Shown one piece after another: positions 43,014 to 50,782 of a stretch of 64,000 nt of DNA. The notes beneath the pieces were generated by a model. It searched no databases, had not been told where the DNA came from, and saw only the letters and a list, made by a program, of their open reading frames with translations. Both the position numbers and the translations under genes were made by a program. How positions within the stretch are numbered: the first letter of the stretch is position 1; each line of letters opens with the position of its first letter. Source of the stretch: Bog-159 sp049511415 (GTDB lineage Bacteria; Acidobacteriota; Terriglobia; Bryobacterales; Bryobacteraceae); NCBI GenBank assembly GCA_049511415.1, contig JBEKYC010000002.1, positions 159,811-223,810 on the forward strand. Direction: 5' to 3'.

Positions 43014-43376
43014 TTAGAGGAACCTTCGAATTTCCTGCCGCAGCGCGGCAATTTCGACGGGCTTGGTGATGTAGCCGTCGAAACCGGCCTCCAGGGCCCG
43101 TTCCTTGTCGCCATGCATGGCGAATGCCGTCAGCGCGACCACGTGCAGCTTGGCGAATGCCGGATCGGCACGCAACTCGCGCAGCACTCCATAGCCATCC
43201 AGGTGCGGCATCTGAATATCCACCAGGACCAGATCGGGGATGCCCTCCCGCGCGCGCGCCACGGCATCCCGGCCGTCGGCGGCTTCCAGCACCTCGTAGC
43301 CGCTCATCTCCAGCACTTCCCGGATCAACTCGCGGCTGGTAGGATTGTCATCCGCGACCAGGATCTTGTGGCTCAT
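43014..43376 (-). CDS. Single-domain response regulator (CheY-like)
   Basis: A 120-residue receiver: ILVADDNPTSRELI with the acidic pair at residues 9-10, phosphoacceptor D53 in LVDIQMPHLDGYGVL, and the conserved lysine in YITKPVEI. There is no output domain, so it acts by protein contact or as a phosphate shuttle between the hybrid kinase and the sigma-54 regulator. Its ATG overlaps the kinase stop (ATGA). The open frame begins further upstream but the family start is MSHKILV. Confidence 0.9.
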   Translation of the reverse strand: MSHKILVADDNPTSRELIREVLEMSGYEVLEAADGRDAVARAREGIPDLVLVDIQMPHLDGYGVLRELRADPAFAKLHVVALTAFAMHGDKERALEAGFDGYITKPVEIAALRQEIRRFL

Positions 43377-46081
43377 GCGCGGCCCACCTGCGGCCCCACC
43401 GCGCGTCGCAGATCCGCCAACAACTGCTCCTTCCATTCCCGGTCTTTTTGAAACAAACCAATCGTCTCGCGGCGGAGCATCTCGACCTCACGATCGGTCA
43501 GGTCCTTCGCCGTAAGAACCAGCACCGGGATGTGACGGAGGCCGGAGTCTTCCTTCATGCGCAGCAGAAGCTCGAAACCGTCCATTTCGGGCATCATCAG
43601 GTCCAGCAGTACAGCATCTACCGAAAGGCGCGCGAGCGCATCGAGCGCCTCTTTGCCGTTCGCCGCCAGCACCGGAATGAATCCGCCGGATTCCAGGGTC
43701 TCCTTGAGCAATTCGCGGGTGTCGGACTCGTCATCCACCACCAGCACCTTGGCCGGACCGTTGGATCCCGGTCCTATGTATCGCCGGACCGTCTCCAGAA
43801 GCAGTTGCTTGTCCACCGGCTTCACCAGGTATTCCGCCGCGCCCAACGCCAATCCCACCTTCGGCTCATCGACGACGGTGACCACAATCACCGGGATATT
43901 CGCTGTGACGGGAGTTTTTTTAAGCTCGTAGAGCGCGTCCCATCCGCCTTTGCCCGGCATCAGCATATTTAGTGTGATGGCGTCCGGGGCGTGCTCGGCA
44001 GCTTTGGCTAGCGCCTCGGAACAGGAGGCCGCGGTGATGATTTCATAGCCGGCCGGCTCCAGCCAACTGGTCAGCAGTTCGCGGGCCGGCGCTTCGTCGT
44101 CCACCACCAGCACCAGGGGACAGTCGCGGGCCGGCGCCGCGCCGCTGGCCTGACCCTCGTCTGCCGCCGCCTCCATTTCCCAAGTCCTCCCGGCCGGGAT
44201 CGTGAAACTCAGGCGTGCGCCCTTGCCAGGCTCGCTCTCCACCCAGATACGGCCACCGTGCTCTTCGACCAGCCGTTTGGTGATCGCCAGCCCGAGCCCG
44301 GTGCCTTCCTTGACACCCTTGGTTGTGGCGCCGGCCTGGTGAAAGGCGTCGAAAATGGCTTCCTGTTCTTCCAACGGAATTCCCAGGCCGGTATCGCTAA
44401 CCGAAACCGTGAGCCGGCCGCGGCGTTCGGCGGCTTCCACCCAAATCCTCCCGCCTTCCGGGGTGAACTTTACCGCGTTCCCCAACAGATTCACCAGGAT
44501 TTGCTTGAACCGGATGCGGTCGGCGAATACCATGACCTCGGTGCCGATGCTGCTGTGGACGGCAATATCCTTGGCTGCGGCGGCGGGGCGGATACTCGTC
44601 AACACCTCGGCCAGGACCACGGGGACCGACACATTCTCCCGGTTCAACTCCAGGCGGCCCGCTTCTACCTTTGAAAGATCGAGTATGTCGTTGATGAGCG
44701 CCAGCAGATGCCGCGCGCCTTGTTGAATGTGGTTGACAAAACGCAGTTGCTTGGCGGCCAGCGATCCCGCCGTTTGTTCCGCGAGCAGGTCGGAAAAACC
44801 GATGATGGCGTTCAGCGGGGTGCGCAGTTCATGGCTCATGCTGGCCAGAAAATCGCTCTTCATGCGATTCGCGCGCTCCACCTCGCGATTGCGCAGCTCC
44901 ATCTCTTTGTTCGCCGAAGCCAGTTTCGAATTCAGCGCCGCGACGGACGCTTCCGCCTCCTTACGGGCAGTGATATCGCGATTGACTTCCAGAACCGCCA
45001 CCGGGACGCCGTCGGCGGAACGCACCAGCAGGTGCCGGCTCTCCACAATAATGCGCGCGCCATCGCGGCGTGTGTGCCGCAGCTCTCCATCCCAGCGCCC
45101 ATCCCGGTCGAGGGCGACTTCCAGATCGGCCAGAGAAACCGGAAAACCGGTTTGAAACAGTGTGTGGGTTAGTTGCCCGGTAACTTCATCGACCCGCCAA
45201 CCGTAAATCTCCTGCGCACCGGCGTTCCACTGTAGAATCGCGCCGTCCACCCCGCGCACAATAATGGCATCGTGGGATGCTTCGATCAGCGTCGCCTGGC
45301 GGTGCAGAGCTTCTTCGGCCCGCTTGCGCTCGGTGACATCGCGGATCACGCACATCACTTGGGGGCCGTCCTTCGTGTCGAGCGGGCTCAACGTGATGTC
45401 CACGGGAAATTCGCTGCCGTCGGACCGCCGGGCCCACAAATCCAATCCCGATCCCATCGGGCGCATCGCCGGCCGCGACTGGTAATGATGGCGGTGTCCG
45501 TCGTGGCCGGCGCGGAAACGGTCCGGCACCAATTCATCAACCGGTTTGCCTAACAACTCCTCGGCTGGGAACCGGAACATGGTGGCCGCCAGCGAATTGG
45601 CCAGCGCGATGCGGCCCTCGCGATCCACCTGCAATATGGCATCCGGAGACGCTTCGAAGATCTGCCGGAAGCGCAGGTCGGCGCGGACCACGTCGCGGGC
45701 GCCCGGCTCGTGCCGGGCGGACTTCAGTTCCAGCACTTGTTTGGCGGAGATCGGCAGCCGGAAAAGTTCACCGGTATGCAGGCAGTCCGCGGCGCCTTCC
45801 AGAACGCAGTTCATCAGGAGGCGGGAGTCCGCCTCGGCCGCCAGCACAATCAGCGGCGCCGGCTCGGGCCGGCCTCGCAAAGCTTCCAATCCGGCGCGCC
45901 AGTTCCAACCCGCGGCGGCATACTGTGTCAGGACCAGATCGATGCGATCCCGGTCCAGCAAAGCCGCCATTTCTTCTGGTGTCTCGGCAGCCGCCTGGCC
46001 CGTATCAAAGCCGACGCGCGCCAACTCGCGCAGACAAAGCTCCGCCAAATCGGTCTGAACTCTAAGAAATAAGACGCGCAA
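43373..46081 (-). CDS. Hybrid histidine kinase: pseudo-receiver, two PAS, HisKA-HATPase, two receivers
   Basis: A 902-residue sensor. Residues 1-115 resemble a receiver fold without the phosphoacceptor (IDLVLTQYAAAGWN). PAS domains lie at about 133-255 and 257-378. The phosphorylated histidine is H417 in SHELRTPLNAIIGFS; the ATPase follows with LLGNAVKFTPEGG and GTGLGLAITKRL. Two C-terminal receivers follow: the first has asparagine (N705, AAT codon) in ITLNMLMP where aspartate is normal, the second has an intact D827 in LLDLMMPEMDG. There are no membrane segments, so sensing is cytoplasmic. The start is a TTG at 46081, with GAGAGGG upstream and TATAAT at 46104-46109. Confidence 0.9.
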   Translation of the reverse strand: MRVLFLRVQTDLAELCLRELARVGFDTGQAAAETPEEMAALLDRDRIDLVLTQYAAAGWNWRAGLEALRGRPEPAPLIVLAAEADSRLLMNCVLEGAADCLHTGELFRLPISAKQVLELKSARHEPGARDVVRADLRFRQIFEASPDAILQVDREGRIALANSLAATMFRFPAEELLGKPVDELVPDRFRAGHDGHRHHYQSRPAMRPMGSGLDLWARRSDGSEFPVDITLSPLDTKDGPQVMCVIRDVTERKRAEEALHRQATLIEASHDAIIVRGVDGAILQWNAGAQEIYGWRVDEVTGQLTHTLFQTGFPVSLADLEVALDRDGRWDGELRHTRRDGARIIVESRHLLVRSADGVPVAVLEVNRDITARKEAEASVAALNSKLASANKEMELRNREVERANRMKSDFLASMSHELRTPLNAIIGFSDLLAEQTAGSLAAKQLRFVNHIQQGARHLLALINDILDLSKVEAGRLELNRENVSVPVVLAEVLTSIRPAAAAKDIAVHSSIGTEVMVFADRIRFKQILVNLLGNAVKFTPEGGRIWVEAAERRGRLTVSVSDTGLGIPLEEQEAIFDAFHQAGATTKGVKEGTGLGLAITKRLVEEHGGRIWVESEPGKGARLSFTIPAGRTWEMEAAADEGQASGAAPARDCPLVLVVDDEAPARELLTSWLEPAGYEIITAASCSEALAKAAEHAPDAITLNMLMPGKGGWDALYELKKTPVTANIPVIVVTVVDEPKVGLALGAAEYLVKPVDKQLLLETVRRYIGPGSNGPAKVLVVDDESDTRELLKETLESGGFIPVLAANGKEALDALARLSVDAVLLDLMMPEMDGFELLLRMKEDSGLRHIPVLVLTAKDLTDREVEMLRRETIGLFQKDREWKEQLLADLRRAVGPQVGRA

Positions 46082-46103
46082 TGCGCCCTCTCATGCGTCT
46101 AGT

Positions 46104-46109
46104 ATTATA
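46104..46109 (-). promoter_or_regulatory. -10 element TATAAT of the phosphorelay operon
   Basis: TATAAT on the minus strand ends 22 bases before the TTG start at 46081. The leader of about 15 bases includes GAGAGGG, so unlike many genes here this message has a ribosome binding site. A clear -35 is not seen. Confidence 0.55.
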
Positions 46110-46133
46110 CAATTCGCGGGTTGAACGCCGTCG

Positions 46134-46370
46134 CTATTCGGTGTTTTCGGACGGTTCCGTGAATTCCTGGTTGCGCCGCCAAGCCAGCCACAGAAATCCA
46201 CCCAGAATGCAGAAAGGCGGCAACCCCAGCAGCACGATGCCGACATTCAAAAGATGCGCGCGCGCCGAATTCTGGGCGGCCGCGGTCCGGAAACACATCA
46301 CGCACTGTGCCAGAACCGGGTTGGACGGCGCCATCCCAGCCAGCAGAAGACCCATCAGCAGGCGCTTCAT
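46134..46370 (-). CDS. Small CXXC membrane protein of the oxidase operon
   Basis: A 78-residue protein: signal peptide or first membrane segment (MKRLLMGLLLAGMAPSNPVLA), then QCVMCFRTAAAQNSARA with a CXXC pair, then one membrane helix (LLNVGIVLLGLPPFCILGGFLW) and a charged tail. It is the last gene of the cytochrome oxidase operon and overlaps the subunit IV gene by four bases (ATGA). The CXXC next to the membrane could bind copper or heme during oxidase assembly, but no family with a proven function is recognised. Confidence 0.65.
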   Translation of the reverse strand: MKRLLMGLLLAGMAPSNPVLAQCVMCFRTAAAQNSARAHLLNVGIVLLGLPPFCILGGFLWLAWRRNQEFTEPSENTE

Positions 46371-46690
46371 TGCGGCCTCATCATCATCAAACGGTTGGAA
46401 TCCGGCATGAACATCAACAACATCAGAACAATGCAAAGAATCAACATGGGAAACAGTGTCAGGAACAGGCTCAATCTCTCAAATTTCAGATGCATGAAAT
46501 AGGCGATGATCAGCGCCGCCTTGACCACCGACAAACCTACCAGTGCCGTCAGAAAGATCAGCACGGGGATTTGCTCGTAAGCCAGAAAAACCTCGATACC
46601 CGTCATGATTAACAGAGCAAACCAGACGGTCATAAAGGTTTTTGTCGTGGCGCCGTGGATCTGCTCCACCAATCCGGTATGTGCGCTCAT
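46367..46690 (-). CDS. Cytochrome c oxidase subunit IV (prokaryotic COX4/CtaF type)
   Basis: A 107-residue protein with three membrane helices (about 20-40, 43-65 and 74-95). The motif ALVGLSVVKAALIIAYFMHLKFE is typical of prokaryotic oxidase subunit IV. It probably stabilises the core complex. Located 16 bases after the subunit III gene and coupled to the small CXXC protein. Confidence 0.87.
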   Translation of the reverse strand: MSAHTGLVEQIHGATTKTFMTVWFALLIMTGIEVFLAYEQIPVLIFLTALVGLSVVKAALIIAYFMHLKFERLSLFLTLFPMLILCIVLMLLMFMPDSNRLMMMRPQ

Positions 46691-46706
46691 GCGTCCCTAG
46701 TCTCCT

Positions 46707-47351
46707 TTATATCTTGGCCGACATCAGGTAGACCAGCGGAAAGATGAACATCCACACCAGATCTACGAAGTGCCAATACAAGCCGCTGACCTCCACGTCT
46801 TCGGCTTTGAACTTGCCCCGCCCGACTGCAAACGCGATGATGCCGAGATAGATGAGGCCGATGATCACGTGCGTCATGTGCAATCCGGTAAGCGCGAAGA
46901 AGGTTCCACCAAACAGCGGCACGCCCCAAGGATTGTCGAAAGGCGTCACGTGCTCGTTGTGGATCAGGTTCAGCCACTCGGTCATGTGCAAGACCACGAA
47001 CGCGCCGCCGCCGGCCATGGTGGCCAGAATCCAGCCCACGGCCGCTTTTCGGTTGCCGTGATTCATGGCGTGCACGCCCATCACCATGGTCAAACTGCTG
47101 GAGAGCAGGCAGAACGTCATGACCGTGGAAAAGATGATGCTGGGCGAAAAATGAAAGGGCGTGGGCCAGTTCGGCGTCGCCAGCCGCACATACGTGTACG
47201 CCATCAGCAGCGCGGAGAAGGTCAACGCGTCCGAGATGATGAACAGCCACATGCCGAACTTCTTGGAGTTCACCGCATATGGCGATCGTCCGCCGGCCCA
47301 AACCGATGCCGTGGTCACGGCCGCCGCGGAATTGCTATGGGACATCGACAA
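46707..47351 (-). CDS. Cytochrome c oxidase subunit III (second copy in operon)
   Basis: A 214-residue heme-copper oxidase subunit III with five or more membrane helices. KKFGMWLFIISDALTFSALL is the usual first helix and GLHMTHVIIGLIYL and YWHFVDLVWMFIFPLVYL the last helices. It follows another subunit III-like gene by one base; the two are different in sequence and length. Start may be at 47351 or two codons later (MSHSN). Confidence 0.88.
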   Translation of the reverse strand: MSMSHSNSAAAVTTASVWAGGRSPYAVNSKKFGMWLFIISDALTFSALLMAYTYVRLATPNWPTPFHFSPSIIFSTVMTFCLLSSSLTMVMGVHAMNHGNRKAAVGWILATMAGGGAFVVLHMTEWLNLIHNEHVTPFDNPWGVPLFGGTFFALTGLHMTHVIIGLIYLGIIAFAVGRGKFKAEDVEVSGLYWHFVDLVWMFIFPLVYLMSAKI

Positions 47352-47352
47352 G

Positions 47353-47985
47353 TTACCCCCACACGAGAAATAGAAGCATCAAATAAAGCCAAAGCCCATC
47401 CACAAAATGCCAGAACATGGCACTGACATCCACGGCCGTGCGCTTGCCGGGCCCCAGGCGCAGCCGCAGGGCCTGTACGTCCACGTAAGCTAATGCCGTC
47501 AATCCGCCCAGGATATGCAGGCCATGCGCGGCCGTGAGCAGATAAAAAAACGAACTGCTAGGATTGCTGGATACGAAAATTCCGGCATGGTTCAATTGCA
47601 TCCAGGCGAATGCCTGTCCCAGCAGGAACAGACCGCCCAGGACCGTGCCGGCCGTCCAATAGCGGTTGAATTCGCTGCGCCGCCCGCGTTTCAGCGCCCG
47701 GCGCGCCCATTCCAGCAAAAAGCTGCTGGCGATCAGCGCGGCGGTGTTGACCCACAGGATGCGTGGCAGTGGCAACTCGACCCAGTCGCTGGACATCCCA
47801 CGCCGCACCACGAACGCGCTGGTAAAGGCAGCGAAGGCCATGGTGGTGGCCGCCAGCAGCACCATCAGACCGGTCATGGACGCGCGGCGGGAAGCGCCCC
47901 GGCCGTCAGAGCCTCCGCCGCCGAATCCGCCGGTCTGCGGCGGAGCGGGGGGTTTGATGATGTCGGATGTGATGGAACTGGGCAT
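47353..47985 (-). CDS. Cytochrome c oxidase subunit III-like protein (first copy)
   Basis: A 210-residue membrane protein. A proline- and glycine-rich N-terminal 35 residues precede five helices. TGLMVLLAATTMAFAAF, YLLTAAHGLHILGGLTAL and MFWHFVDGLWLYLMLLFL match the oxidase subunit III family. Acidobacterial oxidase operons often carry two such genes, so this one may be a variant partner. It starts 15 bases after the subunit I gene ends. Confidence 0.86.
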   Translation of the reverse strand: MPSSITSDIIKPPAPPQTGGFGGGGSDGRGASRRASMTGLMVLLAATTMAFAAFTSAFVVRRGMSSDWVELPLPRILWVNTAALIASSFLLEWARRALKRGRRSEFNRYWTAGTVLGGLFLLGQAFAWMQLNHAGIFVSSNPSSSFFYLLTAAHGLHILGGLTALAYVDVQALRLRLGPGKRTAVDVSAMFWHFVDGLWLYLMLLFLVWG

Positions 47986-48000
47986 TGGGACCGCTACTTT

Positions 48001-49767
48001 TCACTCCGCATGGACATCCACCGGATCGGTCTGCATGATAAAGTCGCGCGGCGCGCCCGGCACGCTGTACTCGTAAGCGCCGTGATTCACCACCGGATGG
48101 TGGCCGGCGAAATTATCAAAGGGCGGCGGCGACGGAATGGTCCATTCGAGCGTAGTCGCGTTCCACGGATTCATGGGCGCTTTCTTGCCGGCCTTCATGC
48201 TCCAGAACAGATTGATGAAGAACAGAATTTGCGCCGCGGCCGTGAAGTACGCCGCGTGCGTCATGAACGTGTGCACCGGCATCAGCTTACCCATAAAATC
48301 GAAGTTGGTGAAATCCGAATACCGCCGCGGATTGCCGGCAATGCCCAGCCAGTGCATGGGCGTGAAAATCGCGTACACCCCCACGAACGTGCAGTAGAAG
48401 TGGATCTTGCCCAGCGTTTCGTTCATCATGCGGCCGAACATCTTCGGGAACCAGTAAAAAGTTCCGGCGAACATCCCGAAGATGGCCGCCACGCCCATGA
48501 TCATGTGAAAGTGGCCGACCACGAAATACGTATCGTGGAAGTACAGATCCAGCGCCGGCTGCCCCAGGAAGATGCCGCTTAAGCCGCCGGTGACAAATAG
48601 CGAAACGAACCCCAGCGCGAACATCATGGCGGTGGTGAAATGTATTTTGCCGCCCCACAAAGTGCCGATCCAGTTAAATGTCTTGATGGCCGACGGCACA
48701 CCGATCGCCATGGTGAGCACGGAGAATGCCATGGCCGAATACGGGCTCATGCCACTCATGAACATGTGGTGGCCCCATACCAGGAAGCCCAGAAACCCGA
48801 TGCCCAGAATCGCGTACACCATGGCCTTGTAGCCGAAGATGGGCTTGCGCGCGAACGTCGAAAGCAACTGCGAGGTCACGCCCATGCCCGGCAGAATGGC
48901 GATGTACACCTCGGGATGCCCAAAGAACCAGAACAGGTGCTGCCAGAGCAGCGGCGATCCGCCTTTGTGATTGAGAATCGTGTCGCTGAACAGCAGGCCG
49001 GCGGGCAGGAAGAAACTGGTTCCCGCGGAGCGATCCAAAATCAACAGGACCCCCGCCGCCAGCAGCACCGCAAAGCCCAGGAGCCCGAGAATGGCGGTTA
49101 CGAACCACGTCCAGCAGGTCAGCGGCAGCCGCATCAGCGACATTCCCTGGCAGCGCAGATCGATCAGGGTGGCGATAAAGTTGATCGCGCCCATCAAAGA
49201 GGCGCCGCAGAAGATTGCGATGCTGACGATCCAGAGCGTTTGCCCCAAGCCCTCTCCCGGCCCCGAAACCGGACCTACACCGCTGAGCGGCGGATACCCG
49301 GTCCAGCCGGCGAGCGGCGCGCCTCCCTGCACGAAGAACGCGGAAACCATCACCACCAGGGCGACCAGGGTGGTCCAGAAGGAAAGCATGTTAAGCACCG
49401 GAAAAGCCATGTCTTCCGCGCCGATCTGTATGGGCAGAAAGTAATTACCGAAGCCGCCTTGCGGCGCGGTAGTCAGCACGAAGAAGACCATGATGGTGCC
49501 GTGCATGGTCATCAGCGAAAGGTACAACTCCGGAGTCATGATGCCGCCCTGCGCGGCAGTGGGCCACAGCGTCCCGAACCAGTGCACCTTGGCGTCCGGG
49601 TTGACCATGTGGAAGCGCATGAGCAGCGAGAGGCTCATGCCGATCAGGACCGAGAAAAGCGCCAGGAAATAATACTGGATGCCGATGACCTTGTGGTCCA
49701 GGCTGAAAACATATTTGCGGATGAAACCTTGCGGCGCGTGATGCGCGTGCATTACGGGTGCGGACAT
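48001..49767 (-). CDS. ctaD: Cytochrome c oxidase subunit I
   Basis: A 588-residue heme-copper oxidase core with twelve or more membrane helices. The proton-channel/copper motif FFGHPEVYIAILPG keeps the glutamate typical of A1-type oxidases. WGHHMFMSGM supplies the CuB histidine pair and YFVVGHFHMIMGVAA the heme-ligand histidines. It reduces oxygen to water with electrons from cytochrome c and pumps protons. It lies between subunit II and the subunit III genes in the usual order. Confidence 0.96.
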   Translation of the reverse strand: MSAPVMHAHHAPQGFIRKYVFSLDHKVIGIQYYFLALFSVLIGMSLSLLMRFHMVNPDAKVHWFGTLWPTAAQGGIMTPELYLSLMTMHGTIMVFFVLTTAPQGGFGNYFLPIQIGAEDMAFPVLNMLSFWTTLVALVVMVSAFFVQGGAPLAGWTGYPPLSGVGPVSGPGEGLGQTLWIVSIAIFCGASLMGAINFIATLIDLRCQGMSLMRLPLTCWTWFVTAILGLLGFAVLLAAGVLLILDRSAGTSFFLPAGLLFSDTILNHKGGSPLLWQHLFWFFGHPEVYIAILPGMGVTSQLLSTFARKPIFGYKAMVYAILGIGFLGFLVWGHHMFMSGMSPYSAMAFSVLTMAIGVPSAIKTFNWIGTLWGGKIHFTTAMMFALGFVSLFVTGGLSGIFLGQPALDLYFHDTYFVVGHFHMIMGVAAIFGMFAGTFYWFPKMFGRMMNETLGKIHFYCTFVGVYAIFTPMHWLGIAGNPRRYSDFTNFDFMGKLMPVHTFMTHAAYFTAAAQILFFINLFWSMKAGKKAPMNPWNATTLEWTIPSPPPFDNFAGHHPVVNHGAYEYSVPGAPRDFIMQTDPVDVHAE

Positions 49768-49816
49768 ATGGTGTTCACCGTCGATGGAATCGTCAAAACC
49801 GGGCCCTGGGGAATCA

Positions 49817-50602
49817 TTACTTGTTGGCGGCCTGCTCCTGCTTCCATTTTTCGAAATCGGCTTCGGACATCACTTGCATGGTGCTGCGCATCTGAAAATG
49901 TCCAAGGCCGCACAACTCGGAACAGGGGATCTCATAGGTACCTGGGGTATCGGCCTGGAAATACAGGGGAATTTCCATGCCGGGCACGATGTCCTGCTTC
50001 AGGCGCAATTCGCGCACGAAGAAATTGTGGATCACGTCACGGGAGTGCATGATCAGCTTGATGGGCTTGCCAGCCGGCACCTTGAGCGAGGCGCTCACGA
50101 TATCGTCCTTGGCGGCCGGATCCTTGTCGTCGAGGCCTAACGGATTGCCGCCTGCGTCGTTCACCAGTTTCAGGTCGGTGCGGCCGAATTTCCCATCCGG
50201 GCCCGGATAGCGGAAGGAGAAGGCAAACTGCTTGGCCATCAGCTCGATCGGTATGGCGTTGGGGTCCGGCTCCGAGAGGTGCACGGCCGCCCAGATGCGC
50301 GTGCCCATCAGCACAATGCCGACGAACAGAAGGGCCGTGGCGGTGGTCCAGATGGTCTCCCACTTGTTGTTGCCATGGGAGTAGCTGGCCCGTTTCCCGT
50401 CGTTCCGGAAGCGGAAGATCACCCAGCCCAACGCGAATTGTGCCAGAAAGAAGATGATGCCCGTGATGACCAGGGTGCGCATGAACTGTTCGTCATAGGC
50501 GATGCCGTGTTGCGAAATTGGAGGCGGAAACCACCAGGTTTTAGCGATGAAGAAATAACAGATGACAACAGTGAGCAGCCAAACGATCGGTGCTAGGAGC
50601 AT
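49817..50602 (-). CDS. ctaC: Cytochrome c oxidase subunit II
   Basis: A 261-residue protein with two N-terminal membrane helices (about 7-27 and 42-62) and a periplasmic cupredoxin domain. The CuA site is complete: H in SRDVIHNFFV and PCSELCGLGHFQM (C-X3-C-X3-H-X2-M). There is no C-terminal cytochrome c domain, so it takes electrons from a separate carrier. The start is the ATG at 50602; longer readings lack a sensible leader. First gene of the oxidase operon; a promoter near 50670 (TATTGT on the minus strand) is possible. Confidence 0.93.
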   Translation of the reverse strand: MLLAPIVWLLTVVICYFFIAKTWWFPPPISQHGIAYDEQFMRTLVITGIIFFLAQFALGWVIFRFRNDGKRASYSHGNNKWETIWTTATALLFVGIVLMGTRIWAAVHLSEPDPNAIPIELMAKQFAFSFRYPGPDGKFGRTDLKLVNDAGGNPLGLDDKDPAAKDDIVSASLKVPAGKPIKLIMHSRDVIHNFFVRELRLKQDIVPGMEIPLYFQADTPGTYEIPCSELCGLGHFQMRSTMQVMSEADFEKWKQEQAANK

Positions 50603-50782
50603 CCCTTTTTGTCCCTCGAAAACCCCCCGGGAAATGTGCCCGAGTTTCGATGACAATATCACAATACCTGGCGCTGCGCAACTGTGTGCCGCAACATGAT
50701 TCTCAATTCGCGGTTTTTCCCGGCGTGGGGGCGCGCTCCGCTGCCCGCACGGGGCTCGCCCCACCCCGCGGTTGCCGCGCGG
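50603..50782. other. Intergenic region upstream of the oxidase operon
   Basis: About 180 bases between the oxidase operon and the receptor gene that precedes it on the same strand. On the minus strand TATTGT near 50670 could be the -10 of the oxidase operon. GTGGGG near 50727 can pair with CCCCAC near 50761, forming a GC-rich stem that might end receptor transcription, but no run of T follows. Confidence 0.35.

Noticed and set aside
48640..50052. A 470-residue plus-strand open frame
   Set aside because: It is antisense to the oxidase subunit I and II genes and has the charge-rich composition of a shadow frame in high-GC DNA.
50726..50767. GC-rich stem as an intrinsic terminator
   Set aside because: The stem is plausible but there is no T tract on the receptor strand; recorded only as part of the intergenic description.
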